A stretch of DNA of 25,000 bases from Paulinella micropora (GCA_019918135.1 WBZZ01003313.1:25001-50000), one strand, 5' to 3'; positions 7,818 through 17,410 are shown, counted from the stretch's first letter. Notes: generated by a model not told the origin, from the sequence alone. Translations and numbers: made by a program.

Positions 7818-10230
7818 TGCTTCTGCGACGAAGGATGCGGCGACTGTGATCCTGCAAGGCAAGGCGCCTGCGTTCATCGATGGTATTAAGGGGAGAAGCT
7901 GGGATGACTGGTTTGCGCAGGCAAGGGCGGATTTGTCCTCGGTCGAATGCTGGGAATATGTCGCGCCTTTGGCTGATGTACTGAGATGGCGGTCCGAGAT
8001 TGAAGCTGAACCTGCGGCGGGAGCACCGGATGCGGCTTACGGGGACCGGAAGGAGAACAAGAGAGAGGCTAAGGCGAGGGAGGCAAAGGCTCCTGCGGAC
8101 GCAAAAGCTGGACCGGGGGCAGGAAATGGCATTACTTTGACCATGCAACAGCGACGGAAGATCATAGCCAGAAGGGCGCAGATCTTCATGTGGTTGTACA
8201 AAGCGCTAGAGTACCGATCGCCGCCGGAGAGGATTGTCCGACACTTGGTCAGAGAGCCTGCGCTGCGACCGGAGGAGCTCGTCGGCATCCTGCGTCAACG
8301 CTACCAAGGGAATGCGGCCCACCAGAAGCAGAAAAGGAACAGCATCGTAAGCAACTGGCAATTTAATGCTAAAGATGATATGATGGCACAGCTGAGGGAC
8401 TTTATGAGTCATTGTGAGTTCCTAGAGGATCATGGTGAACCGGTCAGTGTCACACTGCAGATGCAGTTCGTGAAGACCGCCCTGGCAAAGTGTGCAGAGA
8501 AGCATTTGTGGAAGCCGTTCTTGGATGCGCAAGTTACCAATCCATCACTGGAGTGGGACGACTTCGAAGCGGCCTTCGAAAGGAGAGTAATCGCTAATGA
8601 AGAGCAGAGGATGGCTACCAAAGAAGAGGCGGCGATGTGGGCGAACGGGCAAGCGAAAGTTGGCAAGAGCGACAAGGGGGATAAGGGCGGCAAGAGCGAT
8701 AGGCCGAAGCTGGAATGCTACAACTGTTCAAAAGGCCACAAGTACTTCAGGTGCATGGAGAAGTGTCGCATACCTGGGCACGAGCATGTAGGCAAGTCGT
8801 GCCCAACGCTCAAGGACAGGTACCGCAAGAAAATTCCTAAGGAAGAAAAACCGAAGAAAGATGTCGCGGCAAATGGAGGGAGAGACCAAGGACGCAAAGG
8901 TTCTGGTGCCCCGAGGAACCCCCCCGCCGCGGCCGTGTCGTGTATGGCGTTTGATCTAAGACGTCAAAGGCGAGCAACGATGGTTGATCCTGTTCCAAGA
9001 TATGCAGTGGGTGAGGAGGAGTACCTGGCTCCGGCGGCGGATGGTTCGGGACTGCGGGTGATACCTAAGAAGGGTGAGAAGACGTGTGGGTATGCATTTA
9101 TGGCTCAGAATGAGACGAGGTTCGTTTTTGTGGCACCACCGGAGAGCGAGGCTGAAGGGAACCAAAGCAATGGGACGGTGAACGTGACCGACTTCTGTAC
9201 GGTGTTCAACAATGCTCCCCTGGCGGAGCTGCATTGGTGGAAGTGGTACTACAATCTCCGCATCTCTCCGGACGAATGGGAGCCATGGGCTAGTGGACTG
9301 TCGGGGGCTGAACCCTGTGGCAAAGACACGCCGGTACCCTTGGAATGTGAAGCGTGTAGTTTCACCCAGCTTGCCAAGCCCAAGATGTGCTCTAGATGCA
9401 AAATGGTGGCGTACTGCGATAGAGGGTGCCAGAGAATCAACTACCCAGCCCATAAGGAGTTCTGCAAATGGACGCAGAACGAAGGCAAGGAAGACTGGGC
9501 TAAAGTCGTCGAGAGTGGCCGCGAGCCTCGGGGGTTGGGACCTCATAGTCTGAATGAAACGAGACGAAGAGGGGATGTGGCCTACAGAAGGCTGCTGAGG
9601 TATTGTACCGTCAGACCGGACGTGGGGGAGAGTGCTATGGCGCTACAACCGAGGTACAACGACATCTTACTGCTGATGGGCCCGCCCAAAGAAGCAAACG
9701 AGTATGTACAGGCGAGCTGGGACATACTGCAAGAGGCGAAGAGGCATGTGACCTCGGAACCGGAACGGGTGTTGCTACGTGCCAAAGAACGTTACTTCCC
9801 CTGGGTATATCAACTCTCTTCGATTGAGGCGGCTACAGAGCAGGCGTTGGCGCAACGGCATGCTGGGCTAAACACATCAGCTACGACAATGGGTCGAAGT
9901 GGTGGCACTAGTGATGTGATTGCAGGACAGGGGGAGTCGGCTTACAGTGAAAGACGAGTTGGACGATGGGAAGAGGAGCGAACGGTCATCACACTAGAGG
10001 GCGGTGGAGGTGATCCAGTACCCCGGAATGTGATGGATGATGAAAAGAAGCCACCAAACACGCCGCCTACGCAGTTGGTTAGCGACAATGCACAAGATGG
10101 TGATGTGGAAATGACCGAGGAAGGGAGGTCTATGCAAGAAGGAGGCTGCATCGCGATGGAGGAGGTACCTCTACTGGTGGAGAAGAAGACAAGGAACCTA
10201 CAGCTCACATGGCTTTTGAAGATGGAGTAA
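7813..10230 (+). CDS. gag: Retrotransposon Gag with zinc knuckle and MYND finger
   Basis: A single 805-residue frame, very long for a copia Gag. The start is the ATG in the primer site; the next in-frame Met is over 100 residues later. An N-terminal Trp-containing region (GRSWDDWFAQ) resembles copia gag openings. A Cys/His cluster starting CYNCSKGHKYFRC (residues 302-330) is the nucleic-acid-binding knuckle. Further on, residues 512-551 fit a MYND finger: CEAC, then CSRC, YCDRGCQ and HKEFC. MYND fingers normally mediate protein-protein contacts in host regulators, so its presence in Gag suggests capture of a host domain. The last 150 residues are acidic and low complexity. It ends in a UAAUG overlap with pol, which is in the -1 frame. 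Confidence 0.85.
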   Translation: MSASATKDAATVILQGKAPAFIDGIKGRSWDDWFAQARADLSSVECWEYVAPLADVLRWRSEIEAEPAAGAPDAAYGDRKENKREAKAREAKAPADAKAGPGAGNGITLTMQQRRKIIARRAQIFMWLYKALEYRSPPERIVRHLVREPALRPEELVGILRQRYQGNAAHQKQKRNSIVSNWQFNAKDDMMAQLRDFMSHCEFLEDHGEPVSVTLQMQFVKTALAKCAEKHLWKPFLDAQVTNPSLEWDDFEAAFERRVIANEEQRMATKEEAAMWANGQAKVGKSDKGDKGGKSDRPKLECYNCSKGHKYFRCMEKCRIPGHEHVGKSCPTLKDRYRKKIPKEEKPKKDVAANGGRDQGRKGSGAPRNPPAAAVSCMAFDLRRQRRATMVDPVPRYAVGEEEYLAPAADGSGLRVIPKKGEKTCGYAFMAQNETRFVFVAPPESEAEGNQSNGTVNVTDFCTVFNNAPLAELHWWKWYYNLRISPDEWEPWASGLSGAEPCGKDTPVPLECEACSFTQLAKPKMCSRCKMVAYCDRGCQRINYPAHKEFCKWTQNEGKEDWAKVVESGREPRGLGPHSLNETRRRGDVAYRRLLRYCTVRPDVGESAMALQPRYNDILLLMGPPKEANEYVQASWDILQEAKRHVTSEPERVLLRAKERYFPWVYQLSSIEAATEQALAQRHAGLNTSATTMGRSGGTSDVIAGQGESAYSERRVGRWEEERTVITLEGGGGDPVPRNVMDDEKKPPNTPPTQLVSDNAQDGDVEMTEEGRSMQEGGCIAMEEVPLLVEKKTRNLQLTWLLKME

Positions 10231-13200
10231 TGGGCGGGCAGGACCTGTATGAAGTCTATCTTGACTGTGGGTCGTCGCAGCACATGATTCCGATAGAAGA
10301 CGCCCTAAGCAAGATTGGACAGGAGGAGGGGGTGGCAGTGAGAGGGATCTTTGGGCTCATCAAAACTGTGGCGATGGGGGATACGTCGTTTACAGGCATG
10401 AATGGAGAAGGTGAGCAGCAGGAGGTGGAGATGGGGGAGACCTACGTCTTACCTACCCTTGATCGTACGCTATTCTCATCTGGTCGCCTACAGCGAACGG
10501 GTTACACAATAGTAATGCAAAATGACGAATTCTTCGTGATGAGGAAGAAGGTAATGGTAGAGGCATGCGAAAAGATTTTGACTGGGAGCTTCGATGCTGA
10601 TACGTGTCAGTACCGATTTCACGTGGCGAACCCACCTGGATGGAGGAAAGAGAAGAAGGAATGCTCACCGTTCCCCGAATGCAACACTGCGTTTTGGTCT
10701 ACCAGCATGAAACCAAGTACTACGGTGGACATGAGTGAGATAAATGGCATATTCCACTTCGGGGAGACGATGGCACGTCAATTCTTGAAGCAAAATGGGC
10801 TGACACCGAAGGGAAAGGCGTCTACCCTGAGGTGTGATTGCTTGGCCTGTTCTACCACTAAGATTACTAAGCACTCGTCATTTGAGGGGGCGTCGCTAAC
10901 GCTATGTGCAAAGACGGGAGAGGACTGGAGTGCAGATGGTACCGGTCGTATACCGTTTCCGTTGTACGGCAACACGCCGTATTGCCTGTTGTTTGTGGAG
11001 AACGTGTCTGGATACCTGAAAGGGCATTGGAACCACACGAGGGCATCAGACATTGCTGTCAAGCAGCTGGCTGCTGTGAGGGTGTGGTCGAAGACCCAGA
11101 CGGGGAACGACATGAAACAGTTCCGGACGGACAAAGAGTGGATCTCGAATGCGGTGAAAGATTTCCTCAGAAGTGAGGGGACTGAGCCCCGGTTGCCCGT
11201 TTGTGCGGACCCTAATAAGGATGCGTATGCTGAGGCAGGGATTCACATTGTTTTCTCATTGGCAGCTACGTTGCTAACCGCGAGGAGTGTGCCTGTCTAC
11301 TTTTTACCTCTGGCGGTCGACTATGCTATCTTTCTCATCAACATGCAAGCGAGAGCAGGGGCAAAGATGACGAGGCACGAGATGTTCTACAAAAGGCCAG
11401 CTCCACCCTTCTCCATCCTGAAGCCTTTTGGGTGCTTATGTGTGTACTACAAGGGTGGCAAGAAGGGCCAAGAGAAGGGAGTGCCGGGAGTGTTCATGGG
11501 GGTGAGCACAGAGGAGTCAGCCTATAAGGTGTGGAGTTACTACAAAGGTAAGCTGGTGACGACGGCGGACATGGTCGTCAGGGACTCTACTGTACATGGC
11601 TGGCCTACTCTCTACCCACGGGGCAAGATGGCATCACTGCAACACAGCTTCCAAACTGCCAACCCAGTTCGAGAGAAGGGGGCCGAAAAGGGCGAAAAAC
11701 CCGGTGCATTTTTTACTGCAAGTGAACAGCGACTGTTAGACAAATTGCTGGAAGTGGTAACTGGTGAAGATAAAAATGATACCGGGGAAGAGGGGTGCAT
11801 AGTGGAAGACGTGGCGGACGGACCGAAAGTGTTTTCTGCACGTGATGGTGTTCCAACTGACGAAGCTGGGGTTGTGGAGCTGGTGGTCGTTGGGGACGAG
11901 GGGTCGAGTAGTGGTCGTGCCAGAAAGGTGGGAGCAGGGGCTACTGATGGGAAGGTCGGAAGGGCAGCTGCTGGTGCACCTTTGCCTCGTTCAGGAGCAT
12001 TGCAGGGTCGTGCTGGAGCGGACCAGAAGAGAGATGCAAGGGGGGTGCCAGTGGTGTGGACAGGTAACATCATTGACACATCCAACATAGTTGCAGGGGT
12101 GAGGAGCAGGAAGCCAACGAAGCCAACTAACTTCCGCTCTGGTGCATACTTGGTGACGGTCCCGATTCCTCATCGAGAGGCTACTGCCTCAGGCAAATTT
12201 AACGACTCAAGGTTCAAGGACATCGACAAGCACCTCAGGTTGGGTGCTATCGTGGAGCGTCATGTGTCAGAGAAGCCTCCGGGGCAACCACTGGTCCCAA
12301 CAAGGTTTGTCGACTTTGAAAAGCGAGAGACGGTCGATGGTCCGGTAGTGGATACAAAGTCAAGGATTGCTGGCATTGGTTTCCGACAACCGGCGTGGCA
12401 GTACGATAGAGTGGATCTACCGACGTGTAGAGTTGAGTTGGTGTGGTCTACGTGTGCTCTTGCGGTATTGCAGGACCTTGATATATTTGGAATGGACGAG
12501 GAGAGTGCGTTCCCGCAGGTAAAGCTGCGGGTACCGGTGTGGCTGCAACCTCCGGCTGGATACGCGCCACCTAATGTGGTATGGGAAGCTCTTGGGGGGG
12601 TCAACGGTTTGAAGCCCTCTGGCCACATTTATTGGAACGACCGAGTGGTTCCGACTCAGAAGAAGATGGGCTTCGTGCAGAGCATCCTGGAGCCGGTCAT
12701 GTTCGGAAGGATTGATCCTGAGACGAAGAAGACTGAAGTATTGACGTACCATGTCGATGATAACATTCATGCTGCAGCGTCTAAGGCAAGCCGAAAGGAG
12801 TATGTGGAGAAGCTCAACGAGGAGTGGGGGAACGTGAAGGATCTAGGCCCGGTCAAACAGTTCCTCTCGCTTGAGTTTGAGGTTAGTAGGAAGGGTGGAG
12901 AATACATCGTATCTATCTACCAACGCGAGTATACGGAGACGTTGATGGCAAGGTTCAAGAGGAGCGACGGGCGTCCCTGGATGCCGGCCAAGACGCCGTG
13001 GTTGCCGGAGGGATCGAAGATGGTGCCGGCGCTGGGGGAGTACTCGCCACAGGAGATTGTAGGGAGTTATATCTACTTGAAAGCGAGTTGCCCGGAGTCG
13101 GTTCTTCCGTTGAGTTACCTGGCTGAGCATCAGTCCGACAGGAGCAAGTTCGATTATCGAGCGGCGGAGCAGCTATTGCGCTATTTCCTGTTCGTCAAGA

Positions 13201-13733
13201 ACAGGGGTGTTAAGTTCTCGTCGAATGGCAACCGTACGCCGGAGGCGGACTCAGATTCGTCCTTAGGAAATGGAAGTCGCATGTACTCGCGAACAGGGGG
13301 TGTGGTGTTCCTGGCGGATGGGCCTGTGATGGTGAGGGCTTCCAATTAGAAGCATTTGGCCACAGGCACGCAAGAGAGTGAAACCTATGCGGCTTCGGAG
13401 GTGTTGCATGATCTTGAGTCGGTGCGTAATATGATTCGGGCTCTGCCTTGGTCGGATGAAAACCCATTGAAAGACGAGTTGATGGCGACGCCGACCCTCA
13501 ATGTCGACAATCAGGCTACGGTGTGTACTGCGCCGGAATCGGTGTTTGGTAAGAAGCTGCGTCATATTGCTCTGAGGCATTACCATTTGACTGAGGCGAT
13601 GAGGAAGGGGGAGGTTGTGATGCGTTGGGTCCCGTCAGCAGACAATCGCGCCGATGTTCTCTCAAAGAAAATCGCTAGCCCCTCCTTGTTCAAGAAGGGG
13701 GCAGACAGACTGTCTGGACATCAGTCCAAGTAA
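10209..13733 (+). pseudogene. pol: Copia Pol: protease, integrase, RT, RNase H; one nonsense codon
   Basis: The frame runs from 10209 (or 10230) to 13733, interrupted only by a TAG at 13347-13349. Aspartic protease: DCGSS at residue 19, a variant of D-S/T-G. Integrase: a reduced zinc region (one clear His, CDCLAC), then D243, D308 and E342, near the usual D-D-35-E spacing. Reverse transcriptase: KSRIAGIGFRQ, a MDEESAF motif and the YHVDD active site (residues 847-851). RNase H: ADSD with D1014, then the TAG, then ATGTQESETYAASE and a DNRADVLSKK segment. The TAG sits where copia RNase H usually has Gln after the WxSxK region, so a single C-to-T change is likely. The gene copies and inserts the element; this copy probably lacks complete RNase H. 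Confidence 0.85.
10228..10232 (+). promoter_or_regulatory. UAAUG gag-stop / pol-start overlap
   Basis: The gag TAA shares its last A with an ATG in the pol frame. The pol frame is also open back to a TGA near 10100, so -1 frameshifting is an alternative, but I see no canonical slippery heptamer in the overlap. Confidence 0.5.
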
Positions 13734-13863
13734 GCATTACTGAGGATGCTTATGCCTTTGCTCATTAGAAGTGTCCTATGACTCTAGTGATAAGGTTAGA
13801 ATATATTTGTGACTTCTACCTCACTAGTGACTTTATTGGTAACTACCTCTGAAATTAGGGGGA
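13734..13863 (+). other. Retrotransposon 3' non-coding region with polypurine tract
   Basis: 130 bp after the pol stop with no frame. It ends AGGGGGA directly before the 3' LTR, the polypurine tract expected to prime plus-strand synthesis. Confidence 0.7.
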
Positions 13864-14156
13864 GCTTTACATTACAATAACGGTTAGAATAATTTCTGAC
13901 AGCAGTTACTCGTGATATGATAGTTACGTCATTTATTATATGTCGATAGGACTGATTTACCAATTATTTACGACTGACCTAATTAATGAATTTGGCATTG
14001 TCAGCCAGTCACATGTTATGGTTTTGCCGCCTTCAGTTTGGCGGTAATAATTTTACTCAATAAATCTCTCACAATCTGTTCAACTGCGAACTACCAAAGT
14101 GTCCCGGTCTTCAACCCGGCCTCTGTCAACTAAGCTACCGGATTTATAAATGCATT
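13864..14156 (+). repeat. 3' LTR
   Basis: 293 bp direct repeat of the 5' LTR with two substitutions. AATAAA at 14059-14064 is the probable polyadenylation signal. The antisense tRNA-like segment is at 14084-14145 (A box 14127-14137). Confidence 0.9.
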
Positions 14157-14161
14157 GATAT
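14157..14161. repeat. Target-site duplication GATAT (right)
   Basis: Matches 7510-7514 exactly. If the LTR is taken one base longer (ending G), the duplication shortens to ATAT. Confidence 0.8.
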
Positions 14162-15123
14162 GTATGATATTTTATCTTTAATTTTAAAGTGTTTCGCTTT
14201 GGCCTCCGCTCGTTTTTTTTCTTGTTCTAATTCTTTTTATATTGTTCAGCCAGTTCTTTCTGCTCATCTGCTGATTGGGCATCGGCTATCGCTTTCTCTA
14301 TTCCTTTACCAAGTTTGATAAATTCTGTTTTGCTCAAGCTTTTAATAAATTTAGTTGTAAAGCCCGCTTTCTTCATTAATTCAATGTATTTTTCTTTTAA
14401 TTCTTTTTCAGCCTTTTTCTCTTCTTTTGTTTTCAATGGCATCTGTTTTTCTTCTGGTGCTTGTGGTGCTTGTGGTGGTGCTTGTGGTGCTTGGGGCGGC
14501 CCTAGTTGTGGTGCTTGTGGTGGTCCTAGTTGTGGTGCTTGTGGTGGTCCTAGTTGTGGTGCTTGGGGTGGTGCTTGTGGTGGTGGTTGTGGTCCTTGTG
14601 TGATATATTGAGGGTTGAACTGGGGTGGCGGTAATAACATTAAATTATTTTTTCTATCTTGTTCAAATTTTGCATCCTCTATAAGTTTTTGCTCTCTGTT
14701 CGCCTCCCTTATTAATTCTTCTTGTCTTTCCTTCATTTCCGCATTCTCCTTCCTCTCCATTCTTTTCTTATCATCTTCTGCCTGTTCTCTTAACTTCTTT
14801 TCCTTTTCCTCCTGCTCGTGTATTAGTTCATATTTTTTCAGCAGGTTGTTTTGTATCTGGTTGCGGTTCTCGTGTTCAAGACGATTGAATTCGGACTTAA
14901 CTATTCGCTCTTTTGTCTTTCGTGTTTTCTTCGTTTTATTGCCCCCTTTCATATATTTCAGAAACAGTTTAACGATTTGAAGTGTTGAAAGGTCATTCGT
15001 TTTCTCGCCAAAGTTGAGATATGCTCGTTTACCTTTCACTTCAATATACGGACGGCCATCTTTGGTTCTGCATATCCTCGGCGGTCGTTGTTTAAGTTTC
15101 TTCCGCGGTTTTTTTACAACCAT
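14162..15123 (-). pseudogene. 5' part of the split viral coiled-coil gene
   Basis: The main frame (14227-15123, 298 aa) starts MVVKKPRKKLKQRPP. It has a basic N-terminus, a GRPYIEVKGKRAYLNFGEK segment (about residues 23-42), a long Glu/Lys/Arg coiled coil (about 70-160), a Pro/Gln/Ala repeat (about 175-225) and a C-terminal helix. It ends at a TAG just after an A-rich run (about 14230-14237). From there another frame stays open to the retrotransposon edge and on into 7509-7155. So the original gene, about 420 residues, suffered one frameshift and one insertion. I do not recognise the family; a scaffold or core-associated role would fit its shape and the overlap with the protease gene, but that is speculation. 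Confidence 0.65.
14455..14600 (-). repeat. 24 bp tandem repeat coding GPPQAPQL units
   Basis: About three clean copies of a 24 bp unit (GGTGCTTGTGGTGGTCCTAGTTGT), flanked by partial copies, encode the Pro/Gln linker of the split gene. The unit length keeps frame. Confidence 0.8.
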
Positions 15124-15179
15124 CGTATATGTTAGAAAAAAAATTAATATAAGATTTTACATTTGAAAGGGTTGGGGGT

Positions 15180-15486
15180 TTACCGAAATTTTACCGCTCC
15201 TCCTCGTTGCTTGCCGTATCCTTGCTTCATCGCGGCCTTTGCTACACGGTCCGCATAAGGCACTCCGACATCGCTCAGAAAAGTAGCACCCCTTGAAATC
15301 AATTGGTTCTTCTTGATAAACCTATTAGCACCCACTATCGCTTGTCCGACTTTTTTTCCAATTAACTCGGCCTCCTGTTTGTTTCTTTTTTCCCTTCTTC
15401 TTTCTTCCTCCCGCTTGTGGCATTGAAGGATTGTAGCTGATATTGTATCCCGATGGTTGTGAAATAATCACTGGTGATGTTGGCAT
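15180..15486 (-). pseudogene. Small basic PLV core protein, frameshifted
   Basis: Not a single frame. From the ATG at 15484-15486 the first frame reads MPTSPVIISQPSGYNIS and becomes Lys-rich. A second frame carries a helical Lys/Glu/Arg stretch, then ANRFIKKNQLISRGATFLS and a Gly/Lys-rich tail ending KFR at 15180-15182. That FIKKNQLISRGA-type segment is, in my recollection, common in small basic proteins of PLVs and virophages, possibly genome-condensing. The frames must join between about 15340 and 15470, and I cannot place the indel. It lies directly upstream of the split gene and downstream of the ATPase on the same strand. Confidence 0.55.
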
Positions 15487-15520
15487 CTATATAATGTATA
15501 GAAAAAAATAAATAATAAAA

Positions 15521-16345
15521 TTACAAAAACCTTTTGTTGAAATTCTGCCTCAGTTCATCAGACACCGCATCAACATACAAAAAGTTAAATCGTTCCTTAG
15601 TCGCCTCGTGATATTTTTCAATAAAGTATTCAAAGTCGTAGCCGAGGTCCAGATGCTCGTATACGAGTTCTATTTTATCAACACTCTGACCGGGAAAAAT
15701 AAGAAGGTAGTCTAGCTGTTTAATTGCCTCAGGTCGTAAGTCGTTTAGGTATTGCGAGCTCATAATCACCTTTGACTTATAGTGTCTATTTTTTTTCAAC
15801 AGGTCGCTCACGGACTTATCTCTGAGCCCACTTCCAAGATCGTCCAAAATGAAAACAACTTCTGGTGTAATGTATTTGCTCGGTCTTTCTGCTGGTGCTT
15901 GTCCCTGCTTCTTCTTTTCCTCTTTTCCAAAATAAAGAAACTTCGGCTTTTCTACTTCATCTTTACCGTCCTGAACAATCTCTCCTTCTTCTTGCTCTTC
16001 ATCGGGTTTATTCAGCTTGTGTAACTCATAGTCTATGACGCTGTATCCATCCGTTTTCAAATATGTATATATCGCCATCGGGTTTCCCTTCTTCTTGAAG
16101 TGCTTAACCATTTCTTTGTAGATGTAGTCCTTATGTACCGTACTGGCTATAATGACGATACGGGTCTTTTTATCAGTTGTTCGTTTCAGGATTTCGAACA
16201 GTGCGGTCGTCTTACCACTCTTTTTGCGAGCGAGAAGAAAAATATTGGCATACGGTTCATCAAATAACTTATATCCTTTTGCCAACTTGTCTCCATCTCC
16301 GTTTTGCTTGACTGGTCTAACTCGTATATCATTAATTTTCTCCAT
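15521..16345 (-). CDS. DNA-packaging ATPase (FtsK/HerA, A32-like)
   Basis: Intact 274-residue frame. Walker A is ARKKSGKT (residues 39-46) and Walker B is VVFILDD (163-169), followed by a sensor-like SSQ (196-198), the order seen in A32-type packaging ATPases that drive genome DNA into the preformed capsid. A Glu/Lys-rich insert (about 113-155) lies between the Walker motifs. The N-terminus MEKINDIRVRPVKQ is plausible and has no alternative upstream Met. One of the better-preserved viral genes here. Confidence 0.9.
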   Translation of the reverse strand: MEKINDIRVRPVKQNGDGDKLAKGYKLFDEPYANIFLLARKKSGKTTALFEILKRTTDKKTRIVIIASTVHKDYIYKEMVKHFKKKGNPMAIYTYLKTDGYSVIDYELHKLNKPDEEQEEGEIVQDGKDEVEKPKFLYFGKEEKKKQGQAPAERPSKYITPEVVFILDDLGSGLRDKSVSDLLKKNRHYKSKVIMSSQYLNDLRPEAIKQLDYLLIFPGQSVDKIELVYEHLDLGYDFEYFIEKYHEATKERFNFLYVDAVSDELRQNFNKRFL

Positions 16346-16358
16346 CGCTATATTTTCT

Positions 16359-16730
16359 TCAAGCCAAAAATTCTAAACAAATAACAATTCTTCCACCCAA
16401 GAGGTCTGTCTCAATACTGCCATTGTCTGTTTTAAGCACTCTAAAACTGTATTGTCCGTCGGTCTAATTAATAATAACTAAGTTGTAGCTAAGATTGGAA
16501 ATGTTTGCGGTGTTGCTGTCGGCGAATGTTCCAATAATTCCAATTCGGTCCATATGAAGAATTTTTGTTTTCGTTTCAGTCATATCATTCATGTAGTGGA
16601 TAAACTTAACATTCATTCTAGTCGGGGTAAAGTTCAATTTAATGGTTTTGTCGAATGTCTTACTACCATTAACACCGCCTGGAAAATCATGACTCAGAAA
16701 AATAATCTTTTGGAATTTATAGTCTGCCAT
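16359..16730 (-). pseudogene. Unrecognised small PLV protein with one in-frame TAG
   Basis: From the ATG at 16728-16730 the frame reads MADYKFQKIIFLSHDFPGG, then beta-rich sequence to a TAG at 16464-16466. Without a shift the same frame continues for 34 more residues to a TGA at 16359-16361, and that tail keeps the same composition. So the natural protein was probably 123 residues. TAG is used as a genuine stop by other genes here, so recoding is unlikely. An upstream Met at 16781 lies inside a palindrome and is not preferred. Family unknown; a virion protein is possible. Confidence 0.5.
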
Positions 16731-16731
16731 T

Positions 16732-16750
16732 GCGGAGATTTCACCTCCGC
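16732..16750. repeat. GCGGAG..CTCCGC hairpin upstream of the 16730 gene
   Basis: 6+6 inverted repeat one base upstream of the ATG, next to GCACCTCC. A similar GGAGGTGCGGAGG stretch lies upstream of the zinc-finger gene at 1718. Confidence 0.5.
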
Positions 16751-16768
16751 ACCTCCAATGGTTTTGAT

Positions 16769-16788
16769 GAAACTTTTTCAAAAGTTTC
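16769..16788. repeat. Palindrome GAAACTTTT-TC-AAAAGTTTC, copy 3
   Basis: Identical 20-mer to 1164-1183, with similar left context (CACCTCCA.TGGTTTTG). Confidence 0.75.
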
Positions 16789-17015
16789 CTATACTAATCT
16801 TTATAACTTTCTGCTCGGACCGCCTGCGATTTCTATTCACGGGTCAGCGAGAAAAAAAATGAAAGTTGTGTGTGGTGTATTCAAAAAGGAATAGAAACCA
16901 AATTTAAATGTTTGTATAAGCCGATGAGCGATTGGTGTGTTAGTTTTGATGAAGCTATTCCACTAATCTGCTCAAATGATGCTTCTTGGTATAAAATCCA
17001 CTTATATGAGTGCTA
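16789..17015. other. Intergenic stretch without gene
   Basis: No convincing coding sequence on either strand and no RNA gene recognised. AT-rich, between two palindrome clusters. Confidence 0.5.
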
Positions 17016-17070
17016 GTAGGGGCAAGCCCCTACGACCCCGCTTTGGGGTTTGAAAGGGGTTTCCCCTTTC
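17016..17070. terminator. Triple hairpin downstream of the membrane-protein gene
   Basis: GTAGGGGCAAGCCCCTAC (17016-17033) is followed by ACCCC..GGGGT and by GAAAGGGGTTTCCCCTTTC (17052-17070), which touches the stop codon of the gene on the minus strand. Looks like a compound RNA-end structure; function inferred. Confidence 0.6.
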
Positions 17071-17410
17071 ATTTCTTTGAACTAGAAGGCGAAGGAAGGC
17101 AGATTCCTATGAGTAAGGTCAAAATTGAGACATAAGTATTAGCAACCTCACAAGGTAAGTTCTTTTCAGATAGCCTCACGATACAAAGGGTTATAATGGT
17201 GATACCCATTTGAAATAAGTATTTAATAAGTCTGCTGTCTGTTGGTCTGTTTTTTATACAACAACAATTCCAGTTATCTTTCAATTCGTGCTCTACTTTT
17301 TTTTCTTCATTCTTCAATGAAATATCCAAAACACAGTTCTTCAACTCTGGTGTTAGTTCGCCATCTGTCATATCAATGAGTGGAGGTGGAGGGTGTAATC
17401 TAGGTGGCAT
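17069..17410 (-). CDS. Small two-span membrane protein
   Basis: 113 residues: a Pro-rich start (MPPRLHPPPPLIDM), a charged region, a CCC cluster (49-51), then two hydrophobic segments (about 62-80 and 88-106) and a Ser/Lys tail. Probably an integral membrane protein. Its first codons overlap the end of the fibre gene by 11 bp, and the fibre TAG is read within its MPPR codons, suggesting coupled translation or a shared transcript. Family not recognised. Confidence 0.7.
   Translation of the reverse strand: MPPRLHPPPPLIDMTDGELTPELKNCVLDISLKNEEKKVEHELKDNWNCCCIKNRPTDSRLIKYLFQMGITIITLCIVRLSEKNLPCEVANTYVSILTLLIGICLPSPSSSKK

Larger units (their letters stand above)
7515..14156 (+). mobile_element. 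Ty1/copia LTR retrotransposon, 6.64 kb
   Basis: Bounded by two 293 bp LTRs that differ at two positions (7572 C / 13921 T; 7803 A / 14152 G) with no indels, and flanked by GATAT duplications. Domain order is gag, protease, integrase, reverse transcriptase, RNase H; integrase before RT defines the copia superfamily. It has a Met-tRNA-type primer site overlapping the gag start, a purine tract before the 3' LTR, and looks clearly GC-richer than the viral element around it. The high LTR identity indicates a recent insertion. The LTR ends (GCTTT...CATT) are not the usual TG...CA. The clade (for example GalEa or CoDi) cannot be settled by eye. Confidence 0.93.

Noticed and set aside
7795..10283. 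Minus-strand and alternate-frame open frames across gag
   Set aside because: They are shadows of the GC-rich gag frame, which alone has recognisable domains.
14315..14980. Plus-strand frames rich in Cys/Gly and Ser/Phe
   Set aside because: They are antisense readings of the Pro/Gln repeat and coiled coil of the minus-strand gene.
16464..16464. Alternative genetic code with UAG read as Gln
   Set aside because: The protease, integrase and fibre genes end at TAG where the protein is expected to end, so TAG is a normal stop.
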